The translations under genes and the position numbers were made by a program. The notes beneath the pieces were generated by a model. It made no database searches. It saw nothing but the letters and a program-made list of their open reading frames with translations, and was not told where the DNA came from. Source: Neonectria sp. B-13 (lineage: Eukaryota > Ascomycota > Sordariomycetes > Hypocreales > Nectriaceae). Taken from it: a DNA stretch of 64,000 bases. Location: contig NOKP01000003.1 of assembly GCA_002682825.1 (NCBI GenBank), positions 1,178,001 through 1,242,000 on the forward strand, given 5' to 3'. Below are positions 36,821-47,779 of this stretch, one piece after another (within the stretch, counting starts at the first letter, position 1; each line of letters starts with the position of its first letter).

Positions 36821-38712
36821 ATGGCTCGCACCGGTCCGCTGGCTTTTGCTTGCTTGTGCCTGGTATGGCTGGGCCTCGCCACGGCCAAGCAGCCCAGCTT
36901 TGTTTTATCCTAACAGACGACCAAGACTAGTAAGAAAATCACTTGAAATCTTTGGAATTGGAAAAGGGCTGAAAATATCCAGGCACATGCAATCCCTCGA
37001 GTACATGCCCCTGCTCCGGAAACACCTCTTGGACGAAGGCACGCTCTTCTCCCGACATTACTGCACCGTTGCGTTGTGTTGCCCGTCCAGAGTCAACCTA
37101 TGGACAGGAAGCGCAGCCCACAACACCAATGTGAGCTACGGTGCTATATAAGAACTCTTGAATGGTTCGGTGTGCTTACACCTACAGGTCACAGATGTCT
37201 GGGCGCCATACGGCGGGTATCCCAAGATTGTCCGCGGGGGCATCAACGACAACTACCTCCCCGTCTGGCTGTAGGGCATCGGATACAACACCTACTACTC
37301 TGGGAAGCTCTGGAACCAGCACTCGGTCAACAAATACGACAGCCCCTACGCCGGCGGCTTCAACCAGTCTGGATTCCTCCTTGATCCCTTCACCTACGAG
37401 TACAGGAACGCCTGGATGACGCGCAACGACGGACTGCCCGTTAGCTATGCCGGGCAGTACTCGCCCGACCTCACAGCCGACCCTTTCTTTCTTGTGCATG
37501 CGCCGATTGCGTCGCATGGAGACATCAAGCTGCTGGGTGGTCTCGTCCTCGACTAGCCCCAGTACGCAGAGAGACACGCCCATCTCTTCAAGGAGTACTA
37601 GATCCCACGGGGCGAGGACTTCGACCCCGAGGTACAGGGCGGCGTGAGCTGGATCCGCGACTTGCCGCGGCTGAACGACACCGTGATTGCGTACAGCGAC
37701 GAGTATCAGAGAGCGCGACTGCGGTCGCTGCAGTCGGTCGCCAAGATGATCGCCAAGACGGTGGAGCTCCTCAAGGAGAGCGGCCGGCTCGACGACACGT
37801 ACATCATCTACACGACGGATAACGGGTACCACATAGCCCAGCACCTCATGGCCCCGGGAAAGGAGTGCGGCTTCGAGACGGACGTGCACATCCCGCTCAT
37901 CGTCCGCGGGCTGGGCATCGCGGCCGGCCACGTCTCCAAGGCCGTCACGGCGCACACCGACCTGGCGCCCACCATCATGGAGCTCGCGGGGTCGCCCATC
38001 GACTCGGCAGCACGCCGATCCCGCTTACGGCCGAGGCGGAGAGCCGGGCCCGGGCGGAATATGGCGGTCGAGTACTGGGGCCTCGCCATCCCGGAGGGCA
38101 TCTACGGGTACTACGGCGACGCCAACATGACCGAGGGGATGAATGCGTCGGCGAATACGGTGGGGAACAACACGTACAAGGCCATCCGGCTCATTGCGGA
38201 GGAGCATAATCTCTACTATGCAGTGTGGTGCACCAACGAGACCGAGTTTTACGACCTCAACGTGAGCCCCTGACTTAATTCTCATGTCTCTTCTCGGATA
38301 GCACCTAACCTGACCGTGACAGACCGACCCGGGCCAAGTCCGCAACCTCTTCGACCCAGCTTTCGGCCACCTCGTCGCACAGTACGCCATCACCGGCCGG
38401 TCCCTCGCGCAGGTTGTCCTGCGGCTCGACGCGCTGATGATGGTGCTCAAGTCGTGCAAGGGCCAGGAGTGCGTGCGGCCGTGGGCAACGCTGCACCCGG
38501 CCGGCGACGTGGCGAGCCTCGTGGACGGCCTCGGCAGCCGATACGACGGCTTCTACAACACGCAGCATAAGGTCAGCTTTTCCAAGTGCGAGCTGGGGTA
38601 CATCCGCGAGTCGGAGGGGCCGCAGGAAGTGGTGCAGTTTGAACAGGAGATGCAGCGGCAGGGCTCGCCGGTACGGTTCCGGTATCAAGGGGATTTCAGT
38701 ATATGGACATAA
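36821..38712 (+). pseudogene. Decayed secreted arylsulfatase gene
   Basis: The start is intact and gives a signal peptide (MARTGPLAFACLCLVWLG). The family pattern can be followed almost to the end (38712) but is broken many times. A frame slip occurs in the T run near 36902-36906, in front of LTDDQD. In-frame TAG codons stand at 37272, 37554 and 37599. About 15-20 residues are missing around 37470. The frame shifts out and back between about 38000 and 38060. Still visible are the sulfatase signature CCPSRVNLWTG (its first Cys would become formylglycine), TTDNGYHIAQH, GKECGFETD and HTDLAPT, and introns with normal ends at about 37132-37188 and 38262-38322. The C-terminal 130 residues are intact. 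An active enzyme would release sulfate from aryl sulfates outside the cell. The number of lesions rules out sequencing error. Confidence 0.88.
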
Positions 38713-38902
38713 ATATAATTAAGGGGGTATATGAAGATGCTCAAGCTGTAAGTAGGTATAAAAGTATGACGGAAGGAAATGTTCTTTTGCTTCCGGTCCC
38801 AATCTTCAGCGCATGCGGTGGTTCATTAAATGGTCCTCGGGATCTCGTCAATGATGAAATTTCCTGCGTCTGCGGCAACACTCGCTTCTAACTTGGCTCC
38901 TG

Positions 38903-40468
38903 CTATTGGTCCTTGGGGGAAGGTGGCTGTTGATGAGGAGCGACCTGAACACCCTCTGCTGGTGGATCGCCGCTTCTCTCCTGGCTGACAGGAGGCTCGT
39001 TATGTAGAGCAGTGGTCATGAACGGAGGTTGGTTGTCCAGGGGAGACGGCGTGGTTGCCGGAGGTTGCGTATTAGTCGTGTTTTGATGGTGCACCGGAGG
39101 TGGCGTGTTCAAAGGCGACGGCGTATCCATTGTGGACGGCGCATTCGCCGGAGGTTGCGTGTTCATCTGCTGCTGCATGTACATGGGCTGCATGTTCAAG
39201 GGGTACTGCGGGTATTGCATGTTCGCGGGTGGCTGCGTGCTCATGGGGTACTGCGGGTACTGGACGTATTGCGGATACGGCACGTACTGCATCATCTGGC
39301 CCTGCGCGTTCATCTGCGGCGGCGGCATGCCCATCGGAGGCTGCATGCCGTCTCCCGGCTTGACCACTGCCGTCGTCCGCGGGTCCGGACCCAGGAGCTC
39401 CACGGGATACGCGTGGCGGAAGCCCCATTTGAACCACAGCTTGATCCGTGTGCCGATGGTCATGGCCGCCCACTTCTCGCGGAGGGCCGGCCGGTCGGCG
39501 ATGTTCCGGGCCGGACAGTGGCGCGTGAAGCAGGCGATCCAGAGCGACATGCACACCCAGCAGATGGTCCCGAAGCGCAGCGCGGCCTTGCCCAGCATCA
39601 GCCGCCGGAACCAGAAGTACGACTCGGCGAAGCCGAGCAGGAACAGGCCCGGGAGGACGGTGGCGAGGATGATGGTCAAGGTCTGGAGGGATGTGCAGCC
39701 GTTGGCCACCGAGCAACCATAGCGGTAGCGGTAGCTGTCGTCGTCGTCGTCGCTGTTGCTGTCGCCGTCGCCATAGTCATAGCCGTCGCCGTCGTCGTCG
39801 TTGCCCCAGTACGCGGCTCCTGTCGCGGTGGGGTTGCGACAGTCGGCGAGGTAGTAGGACTCGATAAAGTCGGTGTACGAGGCGTCGGCGGTCAGGGACA
39901 CCTCGCCCTCGGACAGGAACGCCGTGACGATGGTGTACTTGTCGCCGTCGGCGTAGGTCGAGACGTCGGTTGTGATGCTTTTGGGGGTGATCTGGTCGAC
40001 AACCTCCGTCGGGATGTACACGTTGGTGTAAGTCTTCAGGGTGAAGGAGGTCGGGCATGAGGCCGGGGCCGTGTACACCATCTCCTGGTAGTAGTAGGTG
40101 TACGGCGCGGTGGTGTAGCTGTAGGTGGAGAAGTAGTCATCGTCGTAGGTGCTGGTGGGCACGATGTCGGAAGAGTCGACATCGGTCGGGTCGTAGTAGA
40201 CTTCGACCCGCTTGATGTCGTAGTAGGTGTCGACGGACGTGTGAGTCGACACGGCCGAGGCAGTGACGTCGGCGGTGGGCTTGACGGTCAGCGTGTCGGT
40301 GTAAGTGTACAGCGCCCAGTCATCGGTGTAGCCAGAGTAGGCCGAGGTGGTGACGGTGACGACGTAGTAGGACGTGACGGTCCACGCGGTGGCGTACGCG
40401 GATCCGGCGAGAAGCCACTGGGCCACGAAGGCACGGAGGAGGACGGCGGAGACCATCTTCAAGCCCAT
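38903..40468 (-). CDS. Membrane protein with Tyr/Thr-rich outer domain and Pro/Gln/Met-rich tail
   Basis: Single exon, 521 aa from the ATG at 40468; the frame is open from 40555, but this start places a signal sequence at the N-terminus (MGLKMVSAVLLRAFVAQWLL). Residues 30-220 are rich in Tyr, Thr and Asp (SYYVVTVTTSAYSGY). An acidic Asp/Gly run follows (YGDGDSNSDDDDD), then two hydrophobic segments at about 261-287 and 297-313, separated by a basic loop. The last 140 residues are low-complexity, with repeated PQYPQYP, MQPPMGMPPP and NTQPPA-type units. I do not recognise a named domain. Related architectures occur in fungal surface proteins, and a sensor or wall-linked role is a guess. The two hydrophobic segments are only about ten residues apart, so they may form a hairpin. 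Confidence 0.75.
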   Translation of the reverse strand: MGLKMVSAVLLRAFVAQWLLAGSAYATAWTVTSYYVVTVTTSAYSGYTDDWALYTYTDTLTVKPTADVTASAVSTHTSVDTYYDIKRVEVYYDPTDVDSSDIVPTSTYDDDYFSTYSYTTAPYTYYYQEMVYTAPASCPTSFTLKTYTNVYIPTEVVDQITPKSITTDVSTYADGDKYTIVTAFLSEGEVSLTADASYTDFIESYYLADCRNPTATGAAYWGNDDDGDGYDYGDGDSNSDDDDDSYRYRYGCSVANGCTSLQTLTIILATVLPGLFLLGFAESYFWFRRLMLGKAALRFGTICWVCMSLWIACFTRHCPARNIADRPALREKWAAMTIGTRIKLWFKWGFRHAYPVELLGPDPRTTAVVKPGDGMQPPMGMPPPQMNAQGQMMQYVPYPQYVQYPQYPMSTQPPANMQYPQYPLNMQPMYMQQQMNTQPPANAPSTMDTPSPLNTPPPVHHQNTTNTQPPATTPSPLDNQPPFMTTALHNEPPVSQERSGDPPAEGVQVAPHQQPPSPKDQ

Positions 40469-41588
40469 GATGCACAGCAGCAAGCCCTGATAGAACTGTA
40501 GGAACTCAAAAGAGTGAGAGACCCTAACGACAAGCCACAATCGCGGGGAGAGCAACCGTTATAAAAAATGGCTGCGCGAACAAAACGACGGCGTAACGGG
40601 CTGGCACGGGGCATTATCCCGCCGCGGGCTGGCCATGCTTATTTATGTACGAAAACTCGCAATCCTTCCGAGTTCTTGGCGAGCGAGAACCGATGTCCCC
40701 TGCTAGGCAAGAGGACTAGCAAAACCTCGGGCGTTTCTCCTAGAGCGGCCGAGAGTGGGTGGTCGTCTGGTGTGAGGTGCTCGCCCTACATTAAGGCTGA
40801 GATTACCACCCACACGCAGCAGGTCTGTCAGCCGCAAATCTCTGGGGTTGGATTAGATTAGAGTTTATCTTTTGGCTTTGATCTGCAGCCACGAGAACCG
40901 GGGGTTTTTTCTTTCCCTTTGCATCGTGCTGACATTTATCGTACTTCGTACAACGAGCAGAGACTATTCACGCTGCTGCCTCTCTCTACCCTGCTCTTCA
41001 CTCTCTCTGCCTGCCAAGGTCTAATCTGGAAACCAGTGACAGTGGTGCGTCCCGTGTGGAGCCTCCCAAATTTGAGTCACATCCCGCGCCAACAGAGCGA
41101 AAATTGAAATGAAACGACGCCTGAATGAGTAGTGGCCGAGGAATAAGGAGGCCCCAAATGAGTCAAGCGGCCATGCAGCGCTGCAAGCGTTGGGCGGGCA
41201 CGTGCTGGTCCCTGAAACAGGGGTGCCAAAGGTAGGTGCCGGTCTGGGCTTAGCCTGCGGTGTAGGGTAGCTGACATACCAACGGCTCCACTTAAATACA
41301 GACTCGGGTGCTTGGGGAAGGTACGTACCCCGGAAGGCTAGCCCGGACCTCCACCTCCACCTCCACTTCACGGACCCGACCACACAACCCGCCTTGTTTA
41401 CTTTCGGTCCATGCCGCTTTTTCGACCCTTGCAGGTTGCAACACAGCAGCTTGCATGATACTACCTCGCTTCGTCCTTCGGATAATACATACCGCCAACT
41501 GCAAAATCCGTACCTGGCTTTACCTGTCAACACCTCGAGCTGGAATCCTGTGACTTCATTTACCTGAGGCAGCCACGAAGATGCTGCA
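40469..41588. other. Divergent promoter region, 1.1 kb
   Basis: It separates the membrane-protein gene (minus) from the HAUS6-like gene (plus). A CCACCT hexamer run occurs at about 41349-41368. The 214-codon minus frame at 41665-41021 overlaps the HAUS6 first exon and is not credible. Confidence 0.5.
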
Positions 41589-43919
41589 ATGGCTGCCGTC
41601 CAGCAAACCCGCTCTCGCTCGGCCCGCCTAATCGCCAATCTCTCCAAGTCCTCCCAATATGCCAACGTCGCACCGCCTCCGCCTGCCAGCCACGGCCAGG
41701 CCCACGCCCATCATGGCCCGTCTGCCTTGTCTCTCTTCTTGACCAACCTCCGCCTTCTTGATCTCGACCTGCGTTCGGACTGGCCTGGCATCCGTCCCGA
41801 GACATTCGCAACCGGCGGCTCCAGCGCACAGGGGCAGAAGAAGCGGGTGCAATGTGTCGAGTGGGCCTTGTTCCAGCTCTTTGCCATATGGGATCCCGAC
41901 GAGACACGGAAGGTGCGTTGCTATATCCATCTCTGAGGCCGTGTACAGCTAATTGACCCGCTCGTGTAGAAGATGAAGCCCTTCTTCCCTCCTCTCGACC
42001 AGACCCAGTCCGTCAACCTCCGAGCAGCCCTCCTCCGAGCTCTCGATCAAGCCAAGAAGAATGGAGCTCTGGGAAGAGATTCCATTGTCCGGAAGACAAT
42101 GCTGGATGAGTGCAAGGGTGAGAGGCTGGAGGAGGTACTGGCCGCCTTTTCCTCGGCTGTCCTAAAGTTGGTCGTGTCCGATGAGGCCACGGCCAATCGT
42201 GAGCATGTTCCACTAGCCGCTGGGCTTGCGCTTGAGGACCGAGGCTACAAAGGCGACAATACTGACCTGGTATCCATGGTTTGGGCCCACAAGGCTTCCC
42301 TGAGCGGTGTGCTACGAGGCAAGGCTGCTGCCAATGCCCGGTTTCGTGACTTCTCCGAGCTGTTGGGCATCAAGGAACGCGGCATTGCAAGAAAGAACGA
42401 AGTTATTCTTGCCAAGCAGAACGAAGATGGGCGCAAAACAATCTCCGATGATGCCAAGCTGGAGACGTGGCGCGTAATTCGGAACAACTGGTCGGGCAAC
42501 GAGCGATGGATGGAGACACTGCTCTACGGAGACGCAGGCGCTAAAAAAGACGGCCTTCTTGGGATGCCCTTTGATCGTGTCTGGCGTAGGGTTCAACAAG
42601 GCCGACTGGCCGAGCTGGAGGAGCACGGTACCGGCCTTTTGGAGCAGTTGGATGATCGTGTTCGGGCCCAGAGGGAACGCCTGGAGAAGTGGGAATCTTT
42701 CCACAAGCGGCTATGCGAAGAGCGGCCGACGCTGTCTCCTTCGAAGCAGAAGCGACAGGAGACAAAGACAAAGGGCATTGACCTAGGCTTCGGTGCCCAT
42801 GAGGCGCTCCAACTGGGACGGGCCGGCTCTAGAAAGGCGACAATCGGAAACCAGAAACGGAGGCTAAACGACGACGACGACGATTTGGTTCAAGGCCTAG
42901 AGTACGAGCTGTCGGGAACTGGTCCGAAAGGGTCGGCTGCCCTCGCCTTTCTTCAACGGCCCGGGACGTCAAATGTGGCACAACAGAGCTACCCGTCTGC
43001 CCCTGAGCCCGAGCACGAGGTGGCATCAGAGCTGAGCGAGATTGACGACGATGAGCCTTTCTATACCAAGAAACCCATCCAATCATTTCAGACGAAGCTC
43101 GACCAGTCGAGACGACACCCTCTGAGGCCAAAAATGTCACTTTCCGAAGAGTGGTTTGCGGCACACACAGCTTCAGGCTCAAACAGCTCGAACAAAACCT
43201 TCGACGAAGAACCCGCTGAATACAAATACGACTCCCCGGAGCGTTACGGTTCCCCGGAGCGCAGCGACTCTCCTGAGCTTGACAACGACCCTACGCCCGT
43301 GGCAGGCTCTCCTGAACGGCCCTTGGTGCGAACAGAGCAGCCAGAGCAGCGGGACCCATCCCCACCATCACCAAGAGACATGTCCCCTTCTCCCACGCAG
43401 GAGCTAGCGGATCAAATTCTCGAATCCATGGATCAAGTCTCCCCATCGCCCAACAAGCGGGCAAGGCCGCGCCACACGCTCTCTCTTGCCGAGCGTACCC
43501 GTCTCACCATGACCCGCGGACCCTTCACTTTCCCGGACCATGACGATGTTGATTTGCCCCTTCGTCCCACGCCAGCCAACTACGTACCAACCAGAGCAGA
43601 TGACCGACGCGTAACCATTATGGCAGACGAACATGAGGATCTTATCAGCCGAACGCGGAAGAGCATGGCAGGGTTCGAAAAGGCGCAGCAAAAGGCGCAG
43701 ATGGAGAGGAGGAGGTCACTCAGGAGGTCCAAGGTGCCGCCTCGGAAAGAGGGTAGTTACTTTCCCAAGGTGGCTGAGGAGGAACAGGACCAGACCATAC
43801 TGGCCGAGGAACTGATGGCCGAGGAGGACATGGAGGCGGTGTTCAGATCCCGCCCCAAGATCCAGGCAAGTCCCCTTCCGAGTCCTACTCGAGAATGGGA
43901 CGGCGATGAATACATGTGA
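41589..43919 (+). CDS. HAUS6: HAUS augmin-like complex subunit 6
   Basis: Exons 41589-41912 and 41970-43919 give 757 aa. The first 230 or so residues match the HAUS6 N-terminal domain: SLFLTNLRLLDLDL, QKKRVQCVEWALFQLFAIWD, and, after the intron, MKPFFPPLDQTQSVNLRAALL and a KTMLDECKGERLEEVL block. The middle is predicted helical. The C-terminal half is disordered and rich in Ser/Pro/Glu, with SPER-type repeats (SPERYGSPERSDSPE) and several SP/TP sites that could be phosphorylated by CDK. Augmin binds spindle microtubules and recruits gamma-tubulin for branched nucleation. It is absent from budding and fission yeast but present in several filamentous fungi. The identification rests on the N-terminal domain only. 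An overlapping out-of-frame ATG at 41581 lies just upstream. Confidence 0.82.
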
Positions 43920-44072
43920 CATGCGACCCGAATCACGATAGATGGACATTAGAGCGAGCCCAAACTAGGATGTAATACGTCAATGCCAAATGCCTTTTTG
44001 CGTCATACACATGCTCACATCTATATACTGTACAATGATGCTGTCCAAGGCCCATTATTCTACACGTTTCGT

Positions 44073-44792
44073 TTACCATCCCTGTCTCTTCAGCTCCAGG
44101 ACCCGGTTGACGGTTTCCTTGAAGCCAGACTTGAATCTGGCTCGCCATCGCTGACTCCTCAACCGCTTCTTCTTCAGACCGTTTCGCTCGTGGAATCTTT
44201 GGCTGTGGAACTTGGTCTTGACCTGCTGCTCGCGCACCATCTTGTTCAGCACGCGGAGGGCGATCATGGGAGTCGGGGCACTGGTGGGCGTGATGCGGTC
44301 CTTGACGAAGACGGTTCGTCCGGTGACGGCCTTGGCGCGGACTCGGGGTCGGGACATGGGGTTGGACTCGATGCCCTCACCGAAGGAAACCGCCTTGTTG
44401 GCGATGATGGATGCGATGTCGAGGTTGAAGGGAGTCGCCGTCTTGGAAGCCGTGTACGGGTGTTGCTCGTTCGACTTGGCGGGCTCGCCGGAGAGGAGGG
44501 ACCCGGGGACGGGTGGAGGAGGCGGCAGGTCGGACTTGGGCCCTGTCTCGACGGGCCGTGGGTTGAAGGACCTGGGCGTTCGGGCTTGAGGCGCCCGGGT
44601 CCAAGCTGGGGATTCCTGTTGGGGAGGCTGAGGGCGCTGAGTGTTTCCCACGAGAGGGTTCGTTCGGACCTGCGGAGTAGGGGCTTCGCCGTCCTTTGGG
44701 TATGGGGGACCGGCTCGTAGGGCGATTGAGGTGGTGAAAGCCCGGGACGAGACGGCTCGCATCGTGGGAGTCGTCGATAGCCTTGACAGCAT
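44073..44792 (-). CDS. MRP21: Mitochondrial small ribosomal subunit protein bS21m
   Basis: 239 aa from the ATG at 44792. The N-terminus (MLSRLSTTPTMRAVSSRAF) is basic and Ser/Thr-rich with no acidic residues, as in mitochondrial import signals. A Pro-rich, low-complexity middle (PQPPQQESPAWTR, LPPPPPVPGS) precedes a C-terminal S21 domain at about 170-239. The S21 domain has FHERNGLKKKRLRSQRWRAR and FKETVNRVLELKRQGW, the family hallmark. An in-frame ATG at 44837 would add 15 residues, but it appears to lie inside a 5' UTR intron (44873-44824; GTAAGG donor, GCTAAC branch, TGCAG acceptor). The long N-terminal extension is typical of ascomycete members. It is convergent with HAUS6 (153 bp) and divergent from the PWI gene. 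Confidence 0.88.
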   Translation of the reverse strand: MLSRLSTTPTMRAVSSRAFTTSIALRAGPPYPKDGEAPTPQVRTNPLVGNTQRPQPPQQESPAWTRAPQARTPRSFNPRPVETGPKSDLPPPPPVPGSLLSGEPAKSNEQHPYTASKTATPFNLDIASIIANKAVSFGEGIESNPMSRPRVRAKAVTGRTVFVKDRITPTSAPTPMIALRVLNKMVREQQVKTKFHSQRFHERNGLKKKRLRSQRWRARFKSGFKETVNRVLELKRQGW

Positions 44793-45335
44793 GGTGCTGC
44801 CGAATCTTGGGGTCGTAGCCCTGCTGCAGGTTAGCATTGGGGTGTAGAAATGCGCTACGGAGCTGCGCCTTACATGTTGCTGGACGAACTGCCGCGGTGC
44901 ACGCCCAATTGCAATTGGCTGAACTGAAGTTGTCGTCGTCGACTAAGCTGGCTGGGACCACTGATCAAGGTGGATGAGCTGCAGAAGCAGAAAAGTCGCG
45001 ATACTCCGGATTAACGTTGGTGCGATAAGGCCGTGGTTCGGATTTCGCTGGAGCCAATCACGGCAGCGGCCCCACAGCGAAAGAGACAATCCTCGCTCAG
45101 CCTTGTGCATCTTGGAATTTCTATTCTACAGCTGCTTACCGATTGTGATTGCACTCGACAAGTCTTTCTTCTCTCATCGCTGGGTATTTGTCTGTCTGCG
45201 TCTTGCATCGTGGACTTGCCTTTGTGGGGACGGCGATTTCTGAGAACGACGAGAGCTCCCGACGCTGCGAAGACGAGACCGAGTTTCTGCGACCGCGATC
45301 GCGACCAGGGGCGTTTGCGCCACGGGCTGCCGAAG
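44793..45335. other. Divergent promoter and 5' UTRs of bS21m and PWI genes
   Basis: This 540-bp region holds both starts. It includes the probable 5' UTR intron of the bS21m gene at 44873-44824. Confidence 0.5.
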
Positions 45336-47779
45336 ATGGCGTTCAACCCCTATGGAAGTGAGTGCAAAGCTCTTGTCAACGACGTGCTGAACATGCTGAC
45401 GACGGATTTACCAGATAACCCTTATGGCGCTCCGCCTCCCGCCTATGGAGGATACCCCGGATCCAACAATGTTGCTCCCGGCATGGCCCCTCCACCTGGT
45501 CTAGGTGCGCGCCTCTCTCACGATGCGACCCTGGTAGACAATGGACTGACACGGCTCACAGGACCTCCTCCAGGCATGTCTTCTGCTCCGGGAATGGCGC
45601 CTCCGGGTGTCCAGCAGTCTAGCGCCACGCAAGCTAATCGTCCAAGTGGCCTCCCGCCCAACTTCCAAGCGCCCGCCAACATGCCCAACATCAACTTCAA
45701 CGCCCCCGTGATCCGACTCGGCACCGCCGGCGGCAAGTCGGGCGGACCCTCGATGGGCGGTCGAGGCGACGGCATGTCCGGGTCCATGGGCGGCGGACGC
45801 CAGGGGCTCGGCATGGAGAGGGGGATGGACTCGGGCCGCGGCGGCGCCAGGGAGGCCATGCAGGTCCTCGTGCCGCCGACCAACGAAGAGAAGCTGCGGA
45901 CGATATTCATACATCAGATTTCGGAGGGCGTTGGCGGCGACGAGGGTGTGGAGCGAATCCTCGAGGCTGTTGGCAAGCTTAGGAAATGGGACGCCGCCGT
46001 CAGCGTGATGGAGGACCACAAGGGCTCTAAGTTTGGGTTCGCACAGTTTGACGACATCGAATCACTTGCCGTCGCCATCAAGCTCTTGCACGACGAGGAG
46101 GTCGAGGTCCCGAAAAAGCGACAACAGGCATCCGGAGACGCTCCCAAGGACGATACGTTTGAAGGAATCGAAAAGGTGAAGCTCCAGGTCACTGTCGATC
46201 CCAGTTCGGTCAAGTACGTGGAGTCGTACGAAGAGAGCCGAGGTGACGAATCGACTACGCCGGAGAGGACGGAAGCTGCCAGGGCTGCTCTCAAGGACGT
46301 CATCCGGGAAATGTTCTATCCCACCACCGCAGCAGCCGAAAGGGACTCTGCGATGGGCAATACTGAGTCCGGCGAGAATGTCGAAGTGGTTAACATCCCT
46401 CTTGCTCAGGACGACGAGCTTGCGGATATCCCCGCTGAGATGCGAGAGGTTGTGGCACAGGAGATTTCGGCCTTCCGTGAGCGTAGCACCAGACGAGACT
46501 TGGAGCGACTCAAGAGGGAAGAGGAGATGGAAGAACAGGAACGGCAACGAAATGGAGCCGCTAGACCATCCCGCCTCGACTCGCCACCTCCGGGTGCCAA
46601 CATTATCCCTCTGGGACCAAGAGGAAGCGTGCCTAACGCCCCGTCGGGACCCAAGGGCCAGAACGGGCAGGGTCGCATTGCATTTGTCAACGGAGGTGTC
46701 TCCAACACCGAGTATTCCGTCAACAGGGAAGACGAGGAGACGGACGCCGACGACGAAGAACTTCACCGCCGACAGCAGTCAAAGCAAAAGGCGGACGCGG
46801 AGAAGATGTACCTCGAGGCCGAGCGGAAATGGGGCAACCGAGAGCGATCAAGACAAGCAGCCCTGGAGCGCGAACGGGATCGCGAGCGCCAGGACGCGGA
46901 GTCGTTTGAACGCAGAAAACAGGAACAGCTCGACCGGGAAAAGGCCTGGGACGACGAGAAGGAGTCAAGTCGCAAGTCGCATCCTTACTACCGCGACCAC
47001 GGCGACTGGGCGAGGAAGAGGGCCATCGACCGGGCGGATGAGGAGGCGAGAGATGAGAGCGACCGGAGAGCAGAGCACGACGAACAGCGTCGCGAGCAGG
47101 CTGCGATGGAGCGGGCACGCGGCATGGCAGACTCGTTCTTGGACAAGCAGGCTCACGAGATGGAACAGCGACAGGTCCCCTCGGCGCCCGCGCCGCAGCC
47201 CTTCAAGCTGTCACTCGGTGCGGCAGCGCAGAAGGCACAAGCTTCACGCGCGGCTCCCCAGCGGCGTACTATTGCCGAGGTGGAGGGTCTGCTAGACGAC
47301 GAAGAAACCGATGCCTCGACGAAGCGGACGCTCGTCCCGATCCAGTTCGAGCCCACGTCGGCATCGGCCTCGATGACGGAGGAGGAGATCTCACAGGCGG
47401 TACGTGCCCTGGCGCAGGAGATCCCCTCTGACAAGGACGGGCTGTGGAGCTGGAAGGTCAAGTGGGACTACATGGACGAGGGCGTGGTGCGCGAGAAGCT
47501 ACGGCCGTTTGTGGAGAAGAAGATTGTCGAGTATCTGGGCGTGCAAGAGGAGATGCTGGTGGAGGCCGTGGAGGAGCATCTGAGGAGCCACGGGACCGCG
47601 GCTGCCCTGGTCGAGGAGCTGGAAGGGGTAAGTTTTGTCGCTGCGATGCTGAATACGAGTTTCCCTAAGCTAACTGGCGATGACAGGCACTGGACGACGA
47701 GGCAGAGGATCTGGTCAAGAAGCTCTGGCGCATGGTCATCTTCTTTACCGAGAGCGAGAAGAGAGGCCTGCCAGCTTAA
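45336..47779 (+). CDS. PWI-domain splicing factor, RBM25/Snu71-like
   Basis: Exons 45336-45357, 45415-45504, 45562-47627 and 47687-47779 give 756 aa. The N-terminus MAFNPYGNNPYG leads a Pro/Gly/Met-rich region. An RRM-like fold lies at about 137-215 (EEKLRTIFIHQISEGV, KFGFAQFDDIESLAVAI). A long Arg/Glu/Asp-rich charged region follows (about 400-620; ERERDRERQDAESF). The C-terminal PWI domain at about 650-750 contains LWSWKVKWDYM and VREKLRPFVEKKIVEYLG, and its last helix is encoded by exon 4 (LVKKLWRMVIFFTESEK). The RRM, RE-rich and PWI order is that of RBM25, the counterpart of yeast Snu71, a U1 snRNP-associated protein acting at 5' splice sites in the nucleus. A frame open from 45033 lies upstream, but the start at 45336 precedes a proper first intron and is preferred. 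Confidence 0.9.

Noticed and set aside
41021..41665. 214-codon minus frame overlapping the HAUS6 first exon
   Set aside because: Trp/Arg-rich random-looking translation overlapping a confidently assigned exon.
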